64,000 nucleotides of DNA from Cladorrhinum sp. PSN259 (Eukaryota > Ascomycota > Sordariomycetes > Sordariales > Podosporaceae): NCBI GenBank assembly GCA_033725935.1, contig MU867080.1, positions 492,520-556,519 on the forward strand, read 5' to 3'. Positions 57,488 to 64,000 of this stretch are shown here, in pieces. Position numbers and translations under genes: made by a program. The notes under the pieces are model-generated. The model made no database searches, was not told where the DNA came from, and was given only the letters and a program-made list of their open reading frames with translations. Numbering within the stretch: position 1 is the stretch's first letter; every line of letters starts with the position of its first letter.

Positions 57488-57925
57488 TTACTGTATGGAA
57501 ACACCACTTCCGTCGTACTTAGAGACATCCAGGCCAGCAGCAGAAAGCACGACAAAACCTTTCTGCACATGAGATAGAATTATTTCCTGTCTGTTCGAAA
57601 TTGTAAACTCAGTCTTCAAAATATCTGCGATGTTTCGATTCTCACAGCCCTGTTTGACAACATGGATTGAAAACCCTGGTGCTTGATTTGAAGCACTCAG
57701 GCGCCCTCCATCCAGCCTCTGTTGAACAATCATACTTGGTGAAGTTTGGCTTTCTCCCGCCTGTCCAGGCAGATACTCGAACTGACGTGCCCACGTTGGA
57801 TAGATGCCGTGGAAGGTGCTGATCAATCCAGTTAGAGTTTCTAAGTTGAATAAAACTCGGGGCGCACACGCAAGCTTGATCCGATACCTAGCCGTTTTAG
57901 CGCCTTTAAGATCGATCTTTTGCAT
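57488..57925 (-). CDS. hypothetical protein, doubtful
   Basis: A single open frame of 145 residues from ATG 57925, with no close homologue that I recognise. The composition is ordinary (mixed hydrophobic and charged, few Arg/Ser runs), unlike the shadow frames around it: RVLFNLETLTGLISTFHGIYP and IADILKTEFTISNRQEIILSHV look protein-like. No signal peptide or TM. It may be a small gene, a relic of a larger one, or chance. Confidence 0.3.
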   Translation of the reverse strand: MQKIDLKGAKTARYRIKLACAPRVLFNLETLTGLISTFHGIYPTWARQFEYLPGQAGESQTSPSMIVQQRLDGGRLSASNQAPGFSIHVVKQGCENRNIADILKTEFTISNRQEIILSHVQKGFVVLSAAGLDVSKYDGSGVSIQ

Positions 57926-58195
57926 TCGCCGTCTCAAATTTGAACCGGACCCCACGCAAGCACACTTGCGTGTCCTCCCAAGGACCCGTCATTTCCTATG
58001 ATGCAGCACTTCAGCTGGAGTGCGCTCTCGGGCCGCCGGACAATGAATACATCCATACTTTGCATCACAAAGTAGATAATACTCGTTGAGCTGCGTGTGC
58101 CATGGATCACTTTTCCCAGAATATTTAGGGGTTTTCTAACTCTCGTCGCTCGTTTTTCTTTACTGCTCCGGGTTCATGAAGATTTGGTCCTTGAG

Positions 58196-60094
58196 ATGCC
58201 TGGCTGGAAATATGCATTCTCTCTCACGCGACAAGCAGTCCAGGCTGCCACTCCACCAGGAACCGTTAGGCTCATCGAACATAGCATAACCCGCGAGAAT
58301 GGAAGATATGTCGACCGCGTCGCCAACTATCCCATGCCCACACTGGACCCGGCGGATCCCTTGAATTGGGCACCGTGGAGAAAGGTGGCTTGTATGGCAT
58401 CCGTGTCACTATATGCCTTCGTGTCCAATTTCGTCTCGGCATGTATTGCGCCTGCTCTACCAGTGTGGAACCTGGAATTCCCAGACAATCCCAAGGAGGT
58501 AGAACAGCTGATGCAACTGGTTGCAGTAGGTATTCTAATCCCCCAACTTTTTACTTCTCCCAACTAATCAGCAGCAGTACAACATTCTCCTCATTGGACT
58601 CGGGAACGTCTGGCTCGTACCATTGGCAAACATATTTGGCCGAAGACCTATTATTCTCATATCCACCTTGATACTGTTCATCAGTACAGTGTGCGGCGCA
58701 ACAACAGCCAAATTCTACGGCATCTTGGTGGTGAGAATGTTCCAAGGTTTTGCTAGTTCGGCTTCCGAGACCGTGGTGCCCGCTGTTGTTGGCGAGATGT
58801 TCTTTGTACATGAACGCGGAGGCTGGATGGCATTTTACACTGCAGCTTTAGCTGGCGGATCTGTCGTCGGCGGAATAGCTGGCGGTTACATTGCCATGCG
58901 GTTGGGCTGGTTCCAGGTGTTTTGGGTCAGCACTGCGCTCACTGCACTCGCCTTCATTTGCAGCGTCCTGTGGATTCCCGAAACTATCTACGATCGTGGA
59001 GCCCACTGCCTCCCAATTCAGAGGAACCTCCCACGCCCATCACGATATATGCCAAGGACTCCGGCGCCGTACTTGAGCCTTGTCACCTTACCATCAATGC
59101 GCATGACACTTCCATCTCGCTTTCGCTGGACGGGGGGTATGTCCGCTGATCTGACATGGTACCAGCCATCATCATATGGTGATCTTGCCTCGTCTTCAAC
59201 CCCACCGCGAATGTCGAAGCACGCCAGATCTTCTCACGCAACAGGAGTAACAGGGCTCACTGTGCCCACAGTTCCGAACATGGCGTTTCCACCATATACG
59301 TTTACAGACTCATTAAAGCTTGGCATGTATAGAGGAAGAATTCGATATCAGTTCATGAAACCGTGGTATACCCTTCGTCTTCCGGCGGTCTGGGTGGTCA
59401 TGCTTCAGTATGGTGGCCTGGTCGGTGCCGTGGCTGTTATCTCCACTGTTGGGCCGCTCATACTAAGTTTGCCTCCTTACGGCTGGGGCCAAAATACCGG
59501 TCTCCTCTTCGTCGGAGCTTTGATAGGTATTGTAGTTGGCGGCCTATGTACTGGTTTGTTGGCAGACTATCGTCTCAAAAAGCTCGCCAAGAGCCAGGAC
59601 CACGGCTATGCTGAGCCTGAATCAAGACTCCCGATCATGCTGCCAGCTCTGGCTATCGGTACCGGAGGGCTGCTGGTATTTGGCTTTTGCGCACAGTATC
59701 CTGGACAATACCAGTGGGTTGGGCTGGAGTTTGCCTACGGCATGGTCGCCTTTGCACTTGCGCAGGTTCCTTCTATCTGGTTCAGTTATGTAGGTCATCT
59801 ATGGTGCGTACCATTACAGCTGTCTGTTGCTAACTATTATACTCTTCGCAGTTGATCGATGCATATAACCAACTGGCAAGCGACTGCTTTGTCATAATAT
59901 GCATTTTCCGTGGCGTAATTCCTTTTATTTGGCTTCTTTTTGTTATTCAGTGGGTTCAGCGTGATGGGTACCTCATTCCATTTGGCGGGTTTACGGTGAT
60001 TATGAGTGTCTTTTCTTTGCTAATTGTTCCATTACTTTGGACCGGCAAGAGGATGAGGATAGCTACTGCAAGATACGTGGTTGGCAACCAATGA
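58196..60094 (+). CDS. MFS transporter (12-TM type), divergent from zinc-cluster regulator
   Basis: Plasma-membrane transporter of an unknown small molecule. Three exons (58196..58525, about 58578..59789, 59852..60094) give about 594 residues. Intron 1 starts at 58526 (GTAGGT); its acceptor lies in a CAGCAG run (58574 or 58577), so one residue is uncertain. Intron 2, 59790..59851, has branch GCTAAC and acceptor CGCAG. The N-terminal cytosolic part (about 75 residues) ends in the fungal MFS motif LDPADPLNWAPWRK. The A-like motif is GNVWLVPLANIFGRRP. RMFQGFASSASETVVPAVVGEMFF and SVVGGIAGGYIAMRLGWFQVFW follow, then a long cytosolic loop (about 260-360) and six more TM segments. Part of the central loop looks more coding-like in another frame (see findings). 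Confidence 0.85.
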
Positions 60095-60749
60095 TATGTT
60101 GGAATTATTAAGCTACTATCACTATTTCATATCCCTTCAATCTTGGGTTGGTTTCGGCCGGACAGTTATAGAAGCAAGTTCAGCTTGACAGATTTCGGCG
60201 CAAATAAATATATTGATCAATTTGTCCACGGTAAAGAATATGTTTCTTCCAAAATGGCTTCATTTCCGCATAATATACGAGTTGACAAGCCCTTGTCGTC
60301 TAGATTCCTACGAAAATCTCCGAGCAATGTATTCTCTGTGGTTGAACGGCGAGATCATCAGTACTTTCAAGTTCCTTGAAAGAACTTTCCAAAACGTTCT
60401 TTTATTTAACTTTACTTGATCCGAGTCCAAGTCCAAACAGCCGGAGGCTGGGAAAGGAGTGCTAAGGATGTGGAAGGCACATCTCATCTCCCAGGCACCC
60501 GGTCAGATCTGAAATGGCCAGAGACTTTAAGGCACTGAGCCGTGGTGGAAAGCGCCTTCCAGTAACAACAAGACGGAACACCTCTGGCTGCTTTAGACTT
60601 TGACATACTTCTTCAATCTGAGCCTGGCTCAGCCAAAAATCAGTTATAATTCGCGACCCACCCCAATATTCAAGTATCAATCATCAGAGAGCCAGTTACT
60701 CATCACACAACGGAACACTTGACATACTCCCCGCGAACCCTGTGCCAAC
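60095..60749. other. intergenic, MFS 3' flank and copper transporter promoter
   Basis: About 655 bp between two plus-strand genes. I looked for, and did not find, a Mac1-type TTTGCTCA copper box. No gene. Confidence 0.55.
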
Positions 60750-61868
60750 ATGGCTTACTTTGACACTTCAAGTCCCTCCATGGGCGCCATGTATCCCGTA
60801 ACCATGGTCGATGACCCGCATCAGGACGATACCGCGACTTTAAACAAGGCAGCAGACACAGAAACGGAGCCCGGAAGATGTATTATGAGTGTACGTCGAC
60901 AATCATTTCCATTCCCAGTAACGCATGCTTTCTCTAACTTTCTGCCCGATCAGATGCTGTGGAACTGGAATACGATCAACTCGTGTTTTCTCTCCCAGAA
61001 GTTCCGGATCAAATCAGCGGGAGGAATGGCAGCCGCATGCATCAGCGTTCTCCTACTCGCTTTTATACTCGAAGGATTCCGCCGGGCAGTCAAAGAGTAC
61101 GATCGCCACCTCGTCCACCGGCATCTGCAGAAGAAGTACAGGCTGAAACAGCAAGGGAAGAATGGTTTGGGGGGGTTGGATATCAATCTTGCAGATGCCC
61201 GCGCCTTCAATAGCGGATTCGTCAACAGCAGCCGTCAACCGTCCGTGGTTGCCACCGCCCCCGCCGTTCGATCCGCGCCTTCTGTCCACGATGAGGGAGT
61301 GCAGCAGTTGGTTTTTGATGCGTCTGCTCGGCCGTCACTGCTCGCTAACGCCCCTCCTCCGGTTGGCAACACTCCATCACAGGCTGGGAATACCCCAGCA
61401 CTTGTTGCGAACAGTGAGCAGATGGATGGCCCGGCTTTTTCGCGTCGATGGGACATGGCAAGAAGTAGTTCCAAGATCAAGCCTATGAGATACCGCCCGT
61501 CATTTTAGGAGCAGCTGGTACGGACACTGTTGATGACGGTTACGTTCATCTTGGCGTATCTCTTGATGCTGTGAGTTTATCCCATGTGCTTTGAGCTTTA
61601 AAGAGTGTGTTGACAATTTTTAAACAGTCTCGGCATGTACTACAATGGCTACATCCTTATTTGCATTTTTCTGGGCGTGTTCTTTGGGATCTTTGCGTTC
61701 ACCTGGGGTCATCTTGCAGGGTAAGTGGCCCCCCTACAGCGTGTATGAATCGCTTGATCTCCGTTACAGTGAGTTGGGTCATTTACTTACCTCTAACATC
61801 GTAGTGGAGGGCATGATGAGCATGACATGCCTAGCTCAATGGGAGAGACTACAGTGTGCTGTGGTTAA
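60750..61868 (+). pseudogene. Ctr-family copper transporter with in-frame UAG
   Basis: Trimeric high-affinity Cu(I) importer of plasma or vacuolar membrane. Four exons read clearly: 60750..60890, 60954..61570, 61628..61720 and 61805..61868, with good introns (GTACGT...CAG, branch CTAAC; GTGAGT...CAG; GTAAGT...TAG). A Met-rich N-terminus leads to CIMSMLWNWNTINSCF, then TM1, a long cytosolic insertion (about 90-235), TM2 (EQLVRTLLMTVTFILAYLLML) and TM3 with GMYYNGY. The C-terminus ends in CCG, typical of Ctr proteins. A TAG at 61506-61508 lies exactly in frame between RYRPSF and EQLVRT, so only TM1 and the loop would be made unless it is bypassed. A 51-bp GC-AG intron (61458..61508) ending at this TAG would remove it in phase. 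Otherwise it is a nonsense mutation or sequence error. Confidence 0.8.
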
Positions 61869-62457
61869 AATGTTTCCGGTAGGAAGACCTAATGCTGTAA
61901 CAGCTGTTGGCGTATTGAGGGAGAGGTCGTGGTCGAGATCGTGGGGAGGGTAATAACAATGAGTAGGGCATGTGTGGGAGACGAGACAGACCTGTATGGG
62001 ACAAAAAAAAAACAGAGGTTCAGAGTATTTTTAAGTATTAGACATTGTATTACTCTTCAATGGCATGTCGTCTTTGCTTGATGTGTGGGTCAAACTCTTC
62101 AATGCCATCCTCGCAGGCCGAGTCAAGGCTGACGAGGCATAAAGGGTTTACGGCATTATTCACAGAATATTATTAAATCTCATTACGAATGAGAGAAGAG
62201 TCATTTGTTATCTATATACTTACAGAGTCCACAGCCTTTTATTCTCGGCCGTCTCAAATATTGTACATGTACACTTGCTCGTCGGAGCAGAGATTCTTTT
62301 TTAACCCCCCAAACAAGAAGTCAACAAGGGTCCTTGCAAGAAATAGCGGCCATAGGCAGACCCTGAATGCTTTTGGTATCTTGTGATATTATCCTTGCTT
62401 CAGTATTTCGCTCGAAACGCCAATTCAGAAGCCAAAACTACCTATGAAGCAGACATC
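61869..62457. other. convergent gap copper transporter/ferredoxin
   Basis: About 590 bp of 3' flanking sequence between convergent genes, AT-rich around 62160-62310. No gene. Confidence 0.6.
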
Positions 62458-63092
62458 CTACTTGAAGTCGCTTGATTGCATGTTCCTCGTCGTCGAGGGA
62501 AGCTGAACCCGCAGGCCATCCAACTCGGGCGTCATGACGATTTGGCAGCCCAGACGGCTGGTCTCTTGGAGGCCAAATGCCAAGTCAAGCATGTCATTCT
62601 CATCGTCATCGGCCTCGGGTATCTTGTCAAAGTACTCTTGATCCAACACGATGACGTGGCACGTTGAGCAGGCACACGAGCCGCCGCAAGCACCCTCCAT
62701 CTCCAGGTCGTGGGCTTGGGCAATATCCAGCAGGTTCTCGCCCTTGCAGACGGCAATCTTGTGCTCAGCTCCCTCCTTGTCAACGAAGGTCACATAGAGC
62801 CTACAGGATGCTGTTAGTCCATGGAAGAATCGGAATGACTGGAGGGGCACCCTTACTCTTCGCCAGGCTTGGGGGTGTCGACATGGCCATGGGAGACCTT
62901 GGATGTGGTAGAAAAGGTGCGAGGCTGAACTTGAGAAGCCAAGGACTGGGTGAGCCGGGCGGTCCGGGCCGGTTGCGGGGTTGTGATGGCGGCAGGCCGG
63001 ATGCTGTAGCACCGGGACTGCTGCAAAAGAGAAGCCGTCGTACGCTTTGCGGCGAGCCTCACACCCTGGCTCAGCACTCTAGGAGCTGCCAT
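62458..63092 (-). CDS. YAH1: mitochondrial adrenodoxin-type [2Fe-2S] ferredoxin
   Basis: Electron carrier between ferredoxin reductase and the mitochondrial Fe-S assembly and heme A synthesis systems; essential in yeast. Two exons on minus (63092..62857 and 62800..62458) give 192 residues. Intron 62856..62801 has GTAAGG donor, GGACTAACAG branch and TGTAG acceptor, and splits a Glu codon. Residues 1 to about 65 are Arg/Ala/Ser/Gln-rich with no acidic residue, a clear matrix presequence. The ferredoxin fold starts at LYVTFVDKEG (80). Cluster ligands are C117, C123, C126 and C164 (C-x5-C-x2-C-x37-C), with an extra Cys at 121. The acidic interaction helix DDDENDMLD (143-151) and SRLGCQI are intact. 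The final ~15 residues are a polar tail. Confidence 0.93.
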
Positions 63093-64000
63093 TGTGGCTT
63101 CTAAATTGGCGTGTGGAGGGGTAATTGCGTAATAAGACAGAGTGCAAAAAGGGAGCCTTGAATATATGATGCTGCGACTCGGAAAAGAAAAGGGCGTGAA
63201 GCAACCTGGACCTTGCCGAGCCCGGGGGATCAGACTGTGGAAAACCTGGAACCCCTCAGTGTCAGGTGGGAAGGGCTCTGAAAGGTATATATATTTATAC
63301 ACACACTGCAGCGGAAATCCTAGTTTTGTTTGCTTCGGACGAAATCCGAAATCGCCTTTTTCACGACAGTGGCACACATTCGCACACTGGGTGCTGGCAA
63401 GGTCCAAATTGCAGGTGAAAAAATCGCCCTGCAGGTCTCAGAATAAAACAAATTCCAAGAATCGACGAGCAGATAATGCCGATTTTTTTTTAATAATTAA
63501 CCCTTGTTCAGCGAGCCGTGCGGAACCACCACGAGCTGTTATCCGCGCCCCGCTAATGCAATACGAAGCATGACTACGATGTGATAGCTGCATAACTGGG
63601 ACAAGATGTCGGTGCTCGGCAGGTACTTGCCTAAAGTGGTTGGCGGTATGGAGCGGCAGTAATAATGCCATTTAGGGTTATTTATGTCCGTCAGAATGTC
63701 AAAACATGTAAAAGTCTTATATATTTCAGTAAAATTACACCCCCCGTACCCCGCACATACATCACAGAGCCGACCACTGCACGGCACACCCCATATAAAG
63801 TACAACTAATAAGGTGCCCAATATAGATGGCCTCGTAGGTATGCCTTCTGCACATTGGCTCTGGCGGGTGTATTCCTGTCAGTGTGTGCATGAGGTGCGG
63901 AGGAGTGAAGAAGAAGAAGAAGAAGAAGAAGAAGAAGAAGAAGAAGAAGAAGAAGAAGAAGAAGAAGAAGAAGAAGAAGAAGAAGAAGAAGAAGAAGAAG
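63093..64000. other. right-edge region, ferredoxin promoter and microsatellite
   Basis: About 0.9 kb upstream of the ferredoxin gene. It holds its promoter and, at the end, an (AAG)n tract. No gene recognised. Confidence 0.55.
63908..64000. repeat. (AAG)31 microsatellite reaching the window edge
   Basis: Thirty-one perfect AAG units (93 bp) run up to the last base, so the true length is unknown. The strand is pure purine. Confidence 0.95.

Larger units (their letters stand above)
56559..58195. other. intergenic between regulator and MFS transporter
   Basis: About 1.6 kb between divergent starts. Contains a CCGCCG-AAA-CGGCGG palindrome at 56676-56690, another CGGCGG at 56641-56646, a C run near 57450 and one doubtful small ORF (57488-57925). 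Confidence 0.55.

Noticed and set aside
58097..58195. N-terminal extension of the MFS transporter upstream of 58196
   Set aside because: The frame is open but has no ATG; the first in-frame ATG is 58196, and the fungal MFS N-terminal pattern starts well after it.
61458..61508. GC-AG intron as the default explanation of the copper-transporter TAG
   Set aside because: Length and phase fit, but the donor GCAAGA lacks the strict GC-intron consensus, there is no clear branch site, and it would delete the RYRPSF stretch that looks like the normal linker to TM2; kept as an alternative only.
1..64000. CRISPR arrays, insertion sequences, rRNA, biosynthetic core genes (PKS/NRPS)
   Set aside because: None found on reading either strand; the organism is a fungus and the window contains no backbone synthase.

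Overview
The window is nuclear DNA of a filamentous ascomycete, most likely a Sordariomycete. Genes lie on both strands at about one per 3 kb. Introns are short (51-165 bp) with GT(A/G)(A/T)G(T) donors, CTRAC-like branch sites and YAG acceptors. The gene content is typical of Pezizomycotina: Zn2Cys6 regulators, 14-TM MFS pumps, homoaconitase of the aminoadipate lysine route, a GH11 xylanase and a CVNH-LysM lectin. I recognise 21 protein genes plus one doubtful small ORF. I see no rRNA gene, intact tRNA, transposon or CRISPR array. All family names come from reading translations and motifs by eye; no database was searched.

Layout. 0-4.3 kb: the 5' part of an MFS drug pump (runs off the left edge) and a Zn2Cys6 regulator, both on minus. 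6.7-13.1 kb: homoaconitase LYS4 (+), tRNA isopentenyltransferase MOD5 (-) and the translocon subunit SEC61 (+); MOD5 and SEC61 share a 0.5-kb divergent promoter. 14.9-21.8 kb: a full-length ABCC transporter and an Irc6/p34 adaptin-binding protein (both +). 21.8-27.6 kb: a 5.8-kb stretch without a recognisable gene, leading into a homeobox regulator (27.6-29.5 kb). 31.5-36.3 kb: a Dnf3-type P4-ATPase. 37.2-40.0 kb: an MDR oxidoreductase and a Sec14-like lipid-transfer protein (-). 40.7-45.7 kb: POL12 (+), MFAP1 (-) and pICln (+). 46.3-50.7 kb: a second 14-TM MFS pump and a glycine-zipper/coiled-coil/CVNH-LysM protein (-). 53.1-60.1 kb: a GH11 xylanase (+), a second Zn2Cys6 regulator (-) and a 12-TM-type MFS transporter (+) diverging from it. 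60.7-63.1 kb: a Ctr-type copper transporter (+) with an in-frame stop, and mitochondrial [2Fe-2S] ferredoxin (-). The right edge is an (AAG)31 microsatellite.

How the genes relate. Most are unlinked housekeeping genes: lysine synthesis, tRNA modification, ER translocation, lipid flipping and transfer, replication initiation, splicing and Fe-S assembly. The strongest functional pairings are the head-to-head MFAP1/pICln pair (spliceosome and snRNP assembly) and the divergent zinc-cluster regulator/MFS pair, which has an inverted CGG palindrome upstream of the regulator.

Most worth following up: the four-part CVNH-LysM protein; the UAG codon between TM1 and TM2 of the copper transporter; the three in-frame ATGs of MOD5, which predict mitochondrial and cytosolic forms; and the ATG-free leader of the homeobox gene.
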